From: Branchiostoma floridae
Lineage: Eukaryota > Chordata > Leptocardii > Amphioxiformes > Branchiostomatidae
Direction of reading: 5' to 3'
Assembly (NCBI RefSeq): GCF_000003815.2
Contig: NC_049993.1
Span: 2,474,712-2,530,451, forward strand
DNA length: 55,740 nt
The notes beneath the pieces are model-generated. The model worked only from the letters and a program-made list of their open reading frames with translations. It ran no database searches and was not told the origin of the DNA. This document shows, one piece after another, positions 13,201 through 22,953 of the stretch. Both the position numbers and the translations under genes were made by a program. Position 1 is the first letter of the stretch. The number at the start of each line of letters is the position of its first letter.

Positions 13201-15052
13201 CCAAGAAAATACTGAGCCCTACCTTGATAACATCCACCCGAGGATGCTCCATCCCTGAGGTGCGGCCAAAAAGCTTGTACAGGGCCTTCTGCACATACAC
13301 AGCTCTCTCACTGTACTGTCGCAGGGCTTCCAGGATCTGGGCCTCGTTACCTTCTCCTGTCACCTGGAGTGACATGAAGAAGAAATCATACAATTTGTGA
13401 AATGAATCTTAATGTATTTGAGCAATATCAAAATGCTAAATATACATACTAGCTATTGAAAGTAACATTCAATTTGGTAGAAGTGTTAAGCTTAGTTTTT
13501 GTGTATCTATTGGTTAAATGACCAGATTTCAGTAATTAATAATGCAAATTTTGAAGGTTTTTGTCGACACATGATTGTCCATTGATCACTTCCTATTAGT
13601 ACTAATACTAGAGTGAAAGTATATAATAGTAACTAAATTTATATATAATATGGAAAGTATATTCATTGTTTCTGCAAACAGAACACAGACAGGCCAAAAA
13701 GAGAATCTCCCTCTGAATAAGTAGACTCTTCCAATGACCCCACGACCTGGAATGTCTGTAATTGTAAACTGTCAGCAAAGGTTGATAAATGACTAATTCT
13801 ACCAACTCTGAACTCTACTTTCTGTCACTCCTACTAGTCCTAGCCTGCACACTTTTTAAAAAGCTTTGCTTCCTGTCTGACCCTCTGGTGATAAGTTCCT
13901 CAAGTATATAAAACATCAAAGGAAAACTGCTGAAACACAAACTGAAAACAAAACCTCAGTACGAATATCGAGGTGAATACCAACCCTTAGGTCCTTCCGG
14001 AAGCCCTCATACTCCTCATCCCAGATGAAGTCCCAGAAGCATGCCGGCCCCATCATCACTCCCAGGAACACCAGCTGCGGGTGGCTCTCCAAAAACGACA
14101 GCAGCGTACCCTCCGACAAATCCCGCCCCGATATATCTAACGACGTCAGGTTTGGAAGAACCCCGGGGATGCAGAGTAGGTTGTCGACATTGACCTTCAG
14201 CTGATTCTGACTTGCAAAGAAGGTGCCCGAGACGCTGAACGTCTCCTCGGTTGAGATGTCTAAGTGGCGGAGTAAGGACAATTCCGCGATGACTCTTTCC
14301 GTGGAGTGTTTCTCGTCTTCATCCCAGTTGTCTCTCCCCTGTACCGAGCTCACACCATACGTAGACAGCGACTTTAACCGGTGCTTGCACTGAAGTAAAG
14401 GTGTCAGGCTGGACACATAGGTTTTCGAAATGTCCAGGCTTTCTAAGTGAGGCAGTTCCGAAGCCACCATTTCGAGGTCCGGCGTGTCAAAGTTTGTATG
14501 GCTGACATTCAGGCATCTGATATTTCTTAACCTGGACACCAATGTTCTGTTTATGGTAGCGAAGGCCCCCAGGCCCTCAAAGTTTCCGAACGGTCCCTCC
14601 TCGCTGAGATCCTGCTTGTGCGGTTGAAGCCCGCTTACGTTCAGGGACTGTAGCGCGTCCTGTCCCGACTCGTACAGAAGTTGTAAAACAGAGGCCGCTC
14701 TCTTTACGTTAGTATTAGAAACATCTAGCTCTATCAGTTTGTGATTGTACAGAATGGCACGGAGGCCTTCGAGTCCGACGGGGGTGTTTCTCACCCGAAC
14801 TCTCCGCAATCTGAACATGTCGGAACAGGAAAGCAGGGTCAGGACTTGATCGTTCACCTTGCCCTTCTCAAGGAGACGACTTAAGAACATCTCGGAGAGC
14901 TCGTTGTGGAAGAAGACGTCATGCTGCCTGAAGGTCAGACGAAGGCTTCCCGTGTCCTTGGTCCTGACCTTGAAGCAGAGGTCGTCCAGGTTGTCACAGA
15001 TGTAGTCCATGCAGCACTGCAGTAAGGTGGGGGGGTCCTCCAAGTCCGCCAT
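4239..15052 (-). CDS. ZYG11B-like: ZYG11 family protein (ZYG11B-like), CUL2 ubiquitin ligase substrate receptor
   Basis: Coding exons in transcript order: 15052-13985, 13363-13223, 12726-12662, 11538-11367, 10719-10609, 10011-9964, 9098-9008, 8384-8266, 7555-7488, (one exon missing), 5462-5312, 4438-4239. All junctions have GT/AG borders and compatible phase except across the missing exon. Exon 1 (356 codons, from MADLEDPP) carries a BC-box-like N-terminus and leucine-rich repeats (LDVSNTNV, LESLDISKT, LTSLDISGRDLS). The remaining exons encode the armadillo-like C-terminal half, with family hallmarks YSERAVYVQKALYKLF, LCSDRILQ, FTLSALWNLT, MVAYRSFHPFFPLL and MQHVCTKN. In the family, ZYG11B recruits substrates with N-terminal glycine degrons to CUL2-RBX1-elongin BC. 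A splice acceptor 8 bases before the ATG (CAG ends at 15061) implies an upstream noncoding exon. Human ZYG11B-type proteins are about 744 residues. The readable exons already give about that length, helped by a longer first exon. Confidence 0.93.
5082..5278 (+). mobile_element. Penelope-like element fragment (TATA box plus hammerhead region)
   Basis: About 190 bp shared, with substitutions and small indels, with 25281-25470: start CATCTGAAATTGTC, a TATAAAAG box, the hammerhead motif, and an end TCTAACCTACATCGA. No coding part is attached. Assignment to Penelope-like elements rests on the hammerhead motif. Confidence 0.6.
5152..5193 (+). ncRNA. Hammerhead-like ribozyme motif, copy 1 (Penelope-like element)
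   Basis: Stem I GTCA (5152-5155) pairs with TGAC (5190-5193). The core is CTGACGA (5156-5162), followed by an extra A. Stem II is AACTGG (5164-5169) with CCAGTT (5176-5181) and loop TGGATT. Then come GAAA (5182-5185) and a very short ACGT stem III ending in cleavage triplet GTC (5187-5189). This matches the CUGANGA/GAAA hammerhead core in type I order, with a minimal stem III. TATAAAAG at 5118-5125 lies 34 bases upstream of the motif start. The surrounding ~190 bp (5082-5275) recurs at 25281-25470. Confidence 0.68.
5686..5785. other. Assembly gap (100 N) in ZYG11 intron/exon region
   Basis: A run of exactly 100 N, the usual placeholder for a gap of unknown size. With the gap at 6982-7081 it lies between the ZYG11 exon ending DFMDYV and the exon beginning LIAVRSWNN. 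About 45 family residues (the conserved VSYFAAGI region) are expected there and not found in the flanking sequence. Phase bookkeeping requires the missing coding exon or exons to total 3n+1 bases. Confidence 0.9.
6204..6250 (+). ncRNA. Decayed hammerhead-like motif
   Basis: Stem II is perfect (GAGTGA 6218-6223 with TCACTC 6230-6235, loop TGGATG), a third stem II sequence sharing TGGAT in the loop with copies 1 and 2. The core is changed (CCGAAGA instead of CUGANGA, AAAA instead of GAAA), and stem I is weak. ACGTC follows as in the intact copies. It is probably inactive. Confidence 0.45.
6397..6462 (-). repeat. Interspersed repeat (TATAGCCGGTATAACCGCC family)
   Basis: About 65 bp shared with 33679-33745 and 37169-37232: on one strand TCTGTATCTATATAGC, then GGTATAACCGCC, TTCGGCGTAACACACCAGC. 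Three copies in one window suggest a conserved part of an unidentified element. Confidence 0.65.
6732..6981. repeat. 42-bp minisatellite
   Basis: About six units of 42 bp, each containing the self-complementary stretch ACCATTAATGGT and a GTGTATAACATC stretch. Because 42 is a multiple of 3, open frames run through both strands; these are not genes. The array is cut by an assembly gap. Confidence 0.9.
6982..7081. other. Assembly gap (100 N) inside a 42-bp minisatellite
   Basis: A run of exactly 100 N that interrupts a tandem repeat array. The true array may be longer than shown. Confidence 0.9.
7605..7760 (+). mobile_element. Diverged tRNA-derived SINE
   Basis: TGTGGTTAGGATTGCTGAC and TCTGGATTCAAATCCC resemble A and B boxes, followed by a body without a clear tail. 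ZYG11 intron. Confidence 0.4.
10403..10580. mobile_element. MITE with TACTGTAGAAGC ends
   Basis: About 175 bp with inverted ends TACTGTAGAAGC and GCTTCTACTGTA, and TTAATTGCAC-like inner repeats. TA-type target and size fit a Tc1/mariner derivative. ZYG11 intron. Confidence 0.6.
11523..12121. repeat. 75-bp minisatellite built from a ZYG11 splice-acceptor segment
   Basis: Eight units starting at 11523, 11598, 11673, 11748, 11823 (71 bp, 4-bp deletion), 11894, 11969 and 12044. The first unit contains the true acceptor and first bases of the ZYG11 exon 11538-11367. On the minus strand each unit repeats the acceptor and the first exon bases (TGCCTGCCTGTACAAC). The long open frames across it on the plus strand result from the unit length being a multiple of three. 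Confidence 0.92.
12955..13050 (-). mobile_element. tRNA-derived SINE head, minus strand
   Basis: On the minus strand the sequence reads GGTGCAATGGTTTAGTGGG, then GTAGGTCATGAGTTCGATCC, a tRNA-like A box and B box pair. Body sequence probably continues to about 12790. ZYG11 intron. Confidence 0.6.
13985..15052 (-). CDS. ZYG11 exon 1: BC-box and leucine-rich repeat half
   Basis: Largest coding exon of the ZYG11-like gene, 356 codons in phase 0. The start is placed at MADLEDPP, because an acceptor (CATTCCCAG then GGCTAGCC) directly precedes it. The in-frame ATG further upstream would therefore be intronic. At least five LxxLDxS-type leucine-rich repeats are visible. The donor lies after codon AGG (GTTGGT at 13984-13979), leading in phase into VTGEGNEAQ of the next exon. 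Confidence 0.9.
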
Positions 15053-15169
15053 GGCTAGCCCTGGGAATGAAATAAAGTTTGGGTTAGGACACCATATCAT
15101 TACTAGTATATGGCATAAGGATTTTTTTAAAGATTGAAGTTAAAAGAAATTTTACTAGCACAATTGATA

Positions 15170-15469
15170 CAGGGTTCGAAGTTAACTATGTCCCGATGTC
15201 CCGGGGCCACTAAAATTTAGGCCGGGACAACTGAAAAATCTTTTTGGGACACTTTTGGGACAATAGGAAAATAATCAACGAATCAACATCAGATTGTCCG
15301 ATCTCCCCGCGGCCGCGGTTGTCAGGCGTGCATACTCTGACTTACAGTTGTTGTAATACATAATTTCTGAAAATAGGGTTGGGACAGTCCATCCTCACTT
15401 CGGGACAGTTGAAATTTATTTTTGGGACAATGCTGGGACAGTAGGGAAAAAAGTTAATTTTGAGGCCTG
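15170..15469. mobile_element. Short hAT-like MITE, 5-bp target duplication
   Basis: 300-bp element with imperfect terminal inverted repeats (CAGGGTTCGAAGTTAACT and the complement of AGTTAATTTTGAGGCCTG), flanked by direct repeats tgata (15165-15169, 15470-15474). The interior has repeated TTGGGACA stretches. It lies in the ZYG11 5' intron or upstream region and has no coding capacity. Confidence 0.75.
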
Positions 15470-15604
15470 TGATATATGCAAAAATGTTGTGCTAGTCTTA
15501 GCTACTGAAATAATTCATCTACACGATTCTAGGGTAGGCCCCAGCTCAGCTCAGACATGTTGTAAGGCATTATAATATTCGCCATTTCGGATAATGACGC
15601 ATAC

Positions 15605-17590
15605 CAGTGCTGTCTCCAGGACCCGTCCCTCCGTCCCTGGACGGAAATTTACTCGTCGGGACGGAAAAAAAATTCACCCATTCCGTCCCAAAAAATCTTA
15701 ATTTCATGACATGAAAATGCAGTTTTGTAAGCTTAAAAAGGCAGGTTCAATAGCTAAAATAGGCTTCCGACTTCAAATTTAATCGACTTTTGCCTTTTCT
15801 TCCACCACGCCTCCACTTTCCAAGCCGCGAGATAAACATCGCCTCATGCGGCCCCGACATACGGAGATGTGTGGAGATCAGAGATCGGCAAAGCGTGCTA
15901 TTCGCGTGGCGCAAAAGAAGGCGGGGCTGCGGCGTTATCTTACCTAACCACTGTTTTATTTTGCAATGCCGATCGGAATCACCCGGCCCTTATACGATTT
16001 AAAATCAACATTAACGGGAAACTGTAATTCATTATGAACCTAACACGGTGGATCAGAAATTATATTTCTTTACTCGGCTGTCGTGTGTGTGTCGGAGACC
16101 TCAGTAAACCGTACACTGTACTGGCGATCTCCATAGTTCTACAACCGTCAACAAAAGAGGTTTTTCCCCTGGTGTAAACTATAAACAGACGGCAAAAACT
16201 ATATTCTCGCCGTCTGCATCTACGATGTGACAAAGCCTCGGTCGATTCTTGCGAAATGTATCTTCAAAAGCACTTTTCTGCTTGGATTTGGGAGCGAGTC
16301 CGCAGCGCCGTGTTCGTAAAGTCCCGCGCTTCTTCGTGATTGACATGGTGTTACCGCTTTGTCCGCGCCGCTGCTGGCTGTGATTGGTGGGAAGTTGATT
16401 GGATTTATAGATTAATGACGCACGTCCTGTCGCAGGCGCTACTTCAAAAGGCTGCCGCCGAAGCTGCTACCATGGTAACAACACGTCCAGCCGCATTTTC
16501 CAACTCGCTGCTATTACAGCTTACATACATAATTTTCGGCTGCATTTAACGCTGTTTTCACGGGGAAATGTCGGGAATCGAACTTGTATACTTTTTTTGC
16601 CGACCTTTCACTAAAATCATACGGAAGTAGCCCGCCGAAAAATGTAAGTAGGAGACTATTTTTACAGTGAGCCCGCATGTTTTGACGGTTGACTGCCGAC
16701 CCCATCACATGCCCCCGCATACTACATGTAGTAGGTTGCCCCTTACGGAAAGTTTAGCCGTGAAAACATTTTTTGTTCTGCGTAGTTTGGGTTGAGTTTT
16801 GGAATTCGGATTGACATTTATTTTATATCAGAAAATAACTATCGGGAGACTGTTTTCTTATCGCAGTATTCTTACCCAGCGCTGTGAACATGACCGCTGT
16901 TGGCAATTTTTCTCCGATCTTTTGCAAATCTGTACCCTTTGGACGGTACTGGACGATGAGCAGAAAGGTGTCAACTTTATCGAGAAATGTTCATTTCTTG
17001 GTGGCTAAAGAAACAGCAACACGACACCAGCAAAATGAAGAGTTATTAAGCAAAATATGGTATAGAAAGTTAATTGATCATGAGCAACCAGTACCAGACA
17101 AAATAGGTGATGTAAACTTCCTTTTAATACGATCTTACGAGCTGAAATGCGTCAATGTCCCTCGGCCAATAATGCCAACACCCGCGGCGTTATCCAGTCC
17201 CCGAACTATCCACACATTATCAACAAATACGTGAAAATGACGACGAACAAGTATCATGGTAAATTTCATAGTGTAAATGTTACACTGCTTAACGAACAAA
17301 ATATTTCGTCAGTTAAATGCCCGACCAAGGGGCGGGCAGTCGGAACAAAGCCTTTTGTTTCGAGATCGTGGGGTGTCGGTAGTCCTACTTTGCGGAATGA
17401 AATTTTGCCTCTAAAATACGTGAAATAGCGTCTTAGAGGGTTTGAATTTTAAAATTTTCCCGGGGGAGCATGCCCCCGGACCCCCCTAGTTTGGCGAGCG
17501 CCTGCGGCGCTCGCGTCGGGCCTTCGGCCCTCCCCCACCCCCCACACAAAATTTGGGACGGAAATAAATTTCAAGCTGGAGACAGCACTG
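15605..17590. mobile_element. 2-kb non-autonomous hAT-type transposon
   Basis: Perfect 15-bp terminal inverted repeats CAGTGCTGTCTCCAG (15605-15619; complement at 17576-17590), flanked by the exact 8-bp duplication acgcatac (15597-15604, 17591-17598). An 8-bp duplication and CAG-type ends fit the hAT superfamily. I see no transposase-like reading frame in the 1986 bp. The right end has GC-rich hairpins (GAGCGCCTGCGGCGCTC, GGGCCTTCGGCCC, about 17494-17531). Confidence 0.85.
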
Positions 17591-17626
17591 ACGCATACAG
17601 TAAGCCTCATGTGTCAAAGTGCTGTA

Positions 17627-17900
17627 CAGTCAAACCTGTCTATAGCGGCCACTCAAGGGACTGGAGAAATGTGGCCAATATAGACGGGTGGCCACTATAG
17701 AGAAAATGTTGATCAATTGACCAGGAGCAATAAGTTACACATGGCACATGTGACCGTGGCCGCGTTGGACAGGTGGCCGCTATAGACTATTTTTTAATGC
17801 TTAGGTCAATGGGAAAAATCCAAGGGATGGATAAAAAGTGACTGCAATGGCCAGGTGGTCGCTATGCAAAGGTGGCCGGTAATATATACAGGTTTGACTA
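17627..17900. mobile_element. MITE with TA target site (GTCAAACCTG ends)
   Basis: About 270 bp bounded by CAGTCAAACCTG and CAGGTTTGACTA, with TA at both outer ends. The interior repeats GGTGGCCGCTATAG-like blocks. TA target and length suggest a Tc1/mariner-type derivative. Confidence 0.65.
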
Positions 17901-18064
17901 CATACATAAAATAACTCAACACATAACTAAGTACTACTGATGAGGAGGAGTGACCTAGTGTGTGTTTGGCAAAAAAAAGTGAGCAAACCAAAGCCACATT
18001 GCAGCAACTAGCAAATTGAAAAAGCATCATGCATTATCTCATCAATTGAGGATGACTGCTTTAT

Positions 18065-18417
18065 CAGGGCTTAAAAAACCACCTGCATATGCATGTTAGT
18101 GCAGGTAACATTGGAGCTGTGCAGGTATTTCTGGTGTCTACCTGCACCTAACCTGCACTGGTCCATGTACTGGGTTTTATACATAAATGTCCCATGATGT
18201 AGGTGTATGTGGATTGTTATTAGCTGCATTAACTGTTACCACCTGTAATTTATAAGTGTAAAGTATGAACAAAAAATATCAACGGTTCCTGATCAATTTT
18301 AGTACAATCCATACTTCCTAAAATCTGAGTGGTGCAGGTAAAATTTGTCTGGTGCAGGTAATTTTCAATGTTACCTGCACCAGTGCAGGTATGCAGAAAA
18401 AACTATTTCGAGCCCTG
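18065..18417. mobile_element. hAT-like MITE (CAGGGCT ends), 5-bp duplication
   Basis: 353 bp from CAGGGCTTAAAAAACC to TATTTCGAGCCCTG, flanked by tttat (18060-18064, 18418-18422). The interior has repeated TGCACC/GGTGCA and CAGGTA motifs. A second copy lies at 48563-48903. Confidence 0.75.
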
Positions 18418-19615
18418 TTTATATTCAACATGGAGTATCATGAACTATATACTGAGCACAAGTGAGTATTACAAACATGTACGTATGTAACTTGTATGAA
18501 GACTTTGATGCACAATGTAAGAGGGGCGGATTTCTTGGCCTCACCCAGAACTCAAATCTCCAAGCGTACATTTTGTACATGTAAAGCATAAAGATCTTTT
18601 TCCTGAATGTCAACCAAATTCAAATCATACATTGTTTTGCCGTTATAACATATCATAATATACTATGATATAATATTCAATGCCATGCATTTAGGTCCGG
18701 ACTCATTAGGTCCGGACCTGTACCTAAACCTCTGGATTCGAATCCGTACCTGTACCTAAACGTGGGTTTAGGTACGCATCCCTAATTCTGTACTTGGGTG
18801 ACTTAGTAAATAAGTATGGCTGATATTTGACAGGAATGTGTGTAGTGACCTGGAAGATCTAACTGAAGGTCACAGATAAAAAAAAAAAGGTCAACTTGTG
18901 GTATGCATCGGTCAAAAATGCATTACAGCAAGATCTCAGCAATGCATGAGAATAAACATATTTTTCAACTACAGTAAATCTTGAAACATTTGCGGTGGTA
19001 TTAATAAAGACTTTCTCATGAAGCTACATGATTTATACATTTGCATTACTAGTACTGTACTGAATTGTTTCAACCATGCAGAGAGAACTGTACTCTCGTA
19101 AAATTGCGCATCTATTTTAATCCACATGATATCAATATAGTTGGTGTGACACAAACTCTGCTGTCCAGGGTTGTAACTGTCCGAATGTTGGGTGGGCTGC
19201 TGTAAGCAAGATTTAATCAGGCTAATAACAAAACATTTTATACAGCAATGCGGCAGTGCAGGCACAAATTATGTCTGAACACCCTGGGGAGTGTCTCAAA
19301 ATTAAGAAACCAACAGTCCATGAAATCTGTCTCATCAAACACAACTGAAGCAAGATAATCATCAATTTCACAGTACAACAAACACAGTATTTCCTTGATT
19401 TATATCAACAATCGAAAGGTGCGGCAAGGACTGTTGTTGCCAAACTGTGTAGCATGCATGTGTTTTGTAAGTAACATTATTTCAGGTTATTGCAGTATAG
19501 TACATGTATGTGGGGAAGGACAACCTCAAGCCAACCGTTCACACTTACGCCACATCTTCAGAAAAGATGCTGGAGCCGCATGTTCCCCGTTTAGGAACTT
19601 TATTCGAACCAACAC

Positions 19616-19655
19616 ACAACAAACATGTTTCGCCGTGTGGCTTCCTCAGTGTTAT
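19616..19655 (-). ncRNA. Hammerhead-like ribozyme motif, copy 3 (opposite strand, diverged family)
   Basis: Read on the minus strand: stem I ATAACA (19655-19650) pairs with TGTTGT (19621-19616), six pairs with one wobble. The core is CTGAGGA (19649-19643), then an extra A. Stem II is GCC/GGC with loop ACAC, followed by GAAA (19631-19628). A palindromic ACATGT stem III follows, with cleavage triplet GTT. A TATAAAAG box on the same strand (19696-19689) starts 41 bases upstream. All three stems differ from the other copies while the core is kept. Confidence 0.62.
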
Positions 19656-20339
19656 GGGCTCGAATGAGCATAGTACAGCATGTCCTCGCTTTTATAGGCC
19701 TAGTGCATAGTGCACTGTCCAGATGCAAGTTGCCCTACATGTAGGTGGCTTAACCAATCACAGTTCAGCAAGTTAGTGCAGTCTGCTCTAGGACTGGTAC
19801 ATAGCATGACCTCACTTGACCTTTAAAATTATTTCAGGTTATTGCACTTAGGCAACAGCAAGTAAATTTTATGGATGACATCCTAAGGTCTGCAGACTGC
19901 AAAAATAATGAGATAAGGCTAAAAAAAACGAGATGGCTAAATTTTCAAACCAGACACCATAAACGTTGTAACAAAAGTTGAAGTGACTAAACATGGAAGC
20001 AATGACAAGTCAGTCATTCCTGTATTCAAGAAGTGAACTAACTAGTACTCGTAGTAAAAGAGACGCTCATGTGGTGGACTACTAGTAGTATCACGTACCA
20101 AGTTGGCAATTGCACTCATGACTTCTGTAGTGGTGCCACTTTTACAACTATCCAGCTGGTTATATATATATATATACCATACCGAACAATGACGTTTACT
20201 GGCGGTAGGGACATCCTTCCAGGATCGGAAGAAAAATCTAACTATTTAGTACAAGTTAGGTTTTGACATTGTCAAGATTTAAATCAAAGTTCGTAGGATG
20301 CACTATCCCAGAAATTAGTGAGACGTGAGTGAACTGAGA

Positions 20340-20670
20340 CCTTGAAAAACGGGTTTTTAATGAGATTATCGTAGGCGAAAGGGTGCCGACACACTTTGTC
20401 AACAATCATAACAATAGCAAAACAAACAGTGTGTGGCTTTTACTGCCGTGGACGGCATCCCTAAGCCGCCTGTAGCTTCCATCAAGGATTTTTGTCCGTC
20501 AAGGTTGACGGATTGGTTTTAAAATTTTTCCGTCAGACGCAGCAAATTTCCTTCAATTGACGGAAAAACGGACGCTGGCTAGAGCCTTGCAGAGGACAAA
20601 AAGAGCCAATTTTTTTCCGGCCCCAGCTGCAAAATTCCATCAAAGGACGGGTGCTGGCTACAACCCTGGG
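20340..20670. mobile_element. Partial copy of the 36617 hAT-like MITE
   Basis: About 330 bp matching 36617-36947 over most of its length (GAGACCTTGAAAA, CAAACAGTGTGTGGC, GTCAAGGTTGACGGATTGG), ending GTGCTGGCTACAACCCTG. The left end is less clear. Confidence 0.65.
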
Positions 20671-20813
20671 TTAAAGCGTTGTTGGTAGGGGTGGGGAGAC
20701 CAGTACATTATACCAACTTACAAAACTGGTTTTTATCCTTGGACTAGTAAAAAAAACAGACCTGAACGTAATCAATGGATAAGATTTTGGACCGTTTAGA
20801 AAATGAAAACATC

Positions 20814-21038
20814 ACTGTAAATGCAAACATTAAAATTGAAAAAATGAAATTTTCGCAGTGGTTTAATGTTCGCGGTTTTTTGCGGTGGCCTCTTCACCGC
20901 AAATTAAAAACCACCGACACTGTGAACATTTTTCCATGGCAGAGACTACAGTGCATGGTGCTACAGCGAACCACCGCGAAAAGTCCTTTTACCGCTACCG
21001 TGAACTTAAATCCCCGCGAACTTAAATGAATTTACAGT
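20814..21038. repeat. CTGTAAATGCA-family MITE
   Basis: About 225 bp with ends CTGTAAATGCA and TTTACAG, and internal self-complementary CCGCGAA/TTCGCGG-type blocks. The same family is found at 2561-2758, 26345-26509, 40773-40969 and 44323-44560. Confidence 0.75.
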
Positions 21039-22639
21039 ACTGTGTTCCGTGGCCTCAATGTCTAGCATTATTGTTTACTTACTTGTGAAGTGTCATTGGC
21101 CACTTCAATCCTACATAATACGCTATCTGTTATCTTTGATCGCTGAGTGTTACCAAAAACTACATGTATCACATACATGTAGTCCTACATCAGATTGCAG
21201 AACGAGTTGTGTCTGCATTTGTACACTAGTTTTTAATGTTGCGTCAGCTGTTTTACATTACAGAACACATAACCCAATATCTGCTTGGAGATAAGCTAAC
21301 TACCACTTAGCCATATGCCATGGGCTGTTCCATAATACCAGAAATTTAGGGGTGATTTCTAGAATTATTACATCGATAATAAAAACAGCTACTGCCAAAA
21401 AACAACAACGTACATCATGGCGCAAGTCGGTGCACAGGACATGCCAAACTACATACGAATGTGGCAAATGCAACATACAGATACAGATTCGAACGTGCGT
21501 TACATGGACAAAAACAAAAATCTGTCGCTGGAGGTTACCCTCCGGTCACAGGCTAACAAGTCAGTTTATAGTGTTGTTGGTAGGGGTAGGGGGACCGGTA
21601 CACTATACCAGTACAAAACCACTTTTTATCCTTGGACTAGTCCAAAAAAACAGACCTGGAAGAAATCAGTGGATAAGATTTTGGATCGTCTAGAAAATGA
21701 ACACATTATATCAACTGGCATTCATATGTTTTCGGGCTTACTGGTCTGAGAAAATAACGAGAGCGAAGAAGAATTGAGTTTATAGTTAATTCTACAAAGT
21801 TCCTATAGTCAAAGACTCAAACATAAACAGGCAATTAGCCTTGTATACATGAATATAGGATTTAAACATGCAAATAAGGGGTTGGATACTCCACCAAACA
21901 GATTCCTAAATATAGAACCTGACCATTGTTTTGTGCATCTTTTATTTACAAGTCTTTAGCAATAATCTGGTTCAAGTTCAGATCCAGACCCAGACCTGAT
22001 CCTCTGGACCTGAATTTACTGTACCGGTACCCACCCTTAGTTGTCGGCCATACTTAATTCACCATTAATCGTTGCCGTTCCTCATAAATTATCATTAAGC
22101 GTTTGCCCGGATCCCCCCATGTATACCCTTTCAGTACATCCGTAGCTGCTTGAGGTCATCGGTCAACACTACTGAATTTATAGTGCTGACTCAGAAGATG
22201 TCAAACCCTGGGTAACGTTAAGTGGTTTTGCCTCAAATATCTACTTTTCTGCCATCCAATATTCCACTAGACAGCTTCTAAAGCCGTCCATATGTTCCAT
22301 CTCAGCTGCCTTGTGGTGTAAAATTGGCGGGAACTCAGCTGAGGCGTTGCTATGGGAAAAATCGTACGATACAACAATTTTATGTCAAAGATGGGGGGGG
22401 GGGGTATGACGTACCAACATACAAGAACAACACCCCTGAATTCCATCACAAAACCGTCCCAGAAAAGGAAAAATACACGCCAAGAGAAGCTCACCCATTC
22501 AATCGTCTTCCGTTTTCCGCTGGATCTGGAAGGACTGGCGGTTTTGTCTTCACGGAAATTTTGCCTTGAACTTCGCTTCGTCACTTTCTGCTAGATCTCT
22601 GCCACTCGCAACTTCTCCTACAGCGGAAATGCCTTGGGC

Positions 22640-22880
22640 TACCGCACTTCCGTGTCCAAGAATTTCTTCCAGAATGAAGTTAGAAAAACTATTCTTGCAA
22701 ATAGAAATCATAAAAATCTACAGAATTTCAGCAACAATATAAGAATGATTGAAACTCTGAAGTATTGTAGTTGTTATTAGGTGATACCGAGTTATTTATA
22801 AAACTGATTAACACCCCTAATTTAGTAATGAAACATTCCAGCAAATACTAACCTTTGACCTTTTCAATAACCGGAAGTAC
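22640..22880 (+). promoter_or_regulatory. Putative COA7 promoter region with ETS-type motifs
   Basis: Two ETS/GABP-like cores lie upstream of the COA7 start: CACTTCCG at 22644-22651 (reverse orientation) and CCGGAAGT at 22871-22878. TTGGCGGGAA (22324-22333) lies further upstream. ETS/GABP sites are common at nuclear genes for mitochondrial proteins. Motifs alone are weak evidence, and no transcription start can be seen. Confidence 0.35.
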
Positions 22881-22953
22881 TGAAACCGGTTACGAAAACG
22901 TCCTTGCTCCACTTTCTTGGCCCGGAAATTTTGGTAAACGGTTCGTCTTAAAA

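Larger units (their letters stand above)
15060..22953. other. Divergent interval between ZYG11 and COA7
   Basis: Expected to hold the ZYG11 noncoding first exon(s) and the promoters of both genes. Most of the sequence is transposon-derived (15170-15469, 15605-17590, 17627-17900, 18065-18417, 20340-21038). I could not place the ZYG11 transcription start. The unmasked remainder near 22.3-22.95 kb has GC-richer promoter-like sequence. Confidence 0.6.

Noticed and set aside
16799-17428. Overlapping open frames inside the 2-kb hAT-type element as a transposase
   Set aside because: Short, frame-shifting, and without a dimerisation or catalytic motif that I recognise.
22324-22594. Open frames on both strands near the COA7 promoter
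   Set aside because: Short, no family features, no splice context; the region is better explained as promoter-proximal noncoding DNA.
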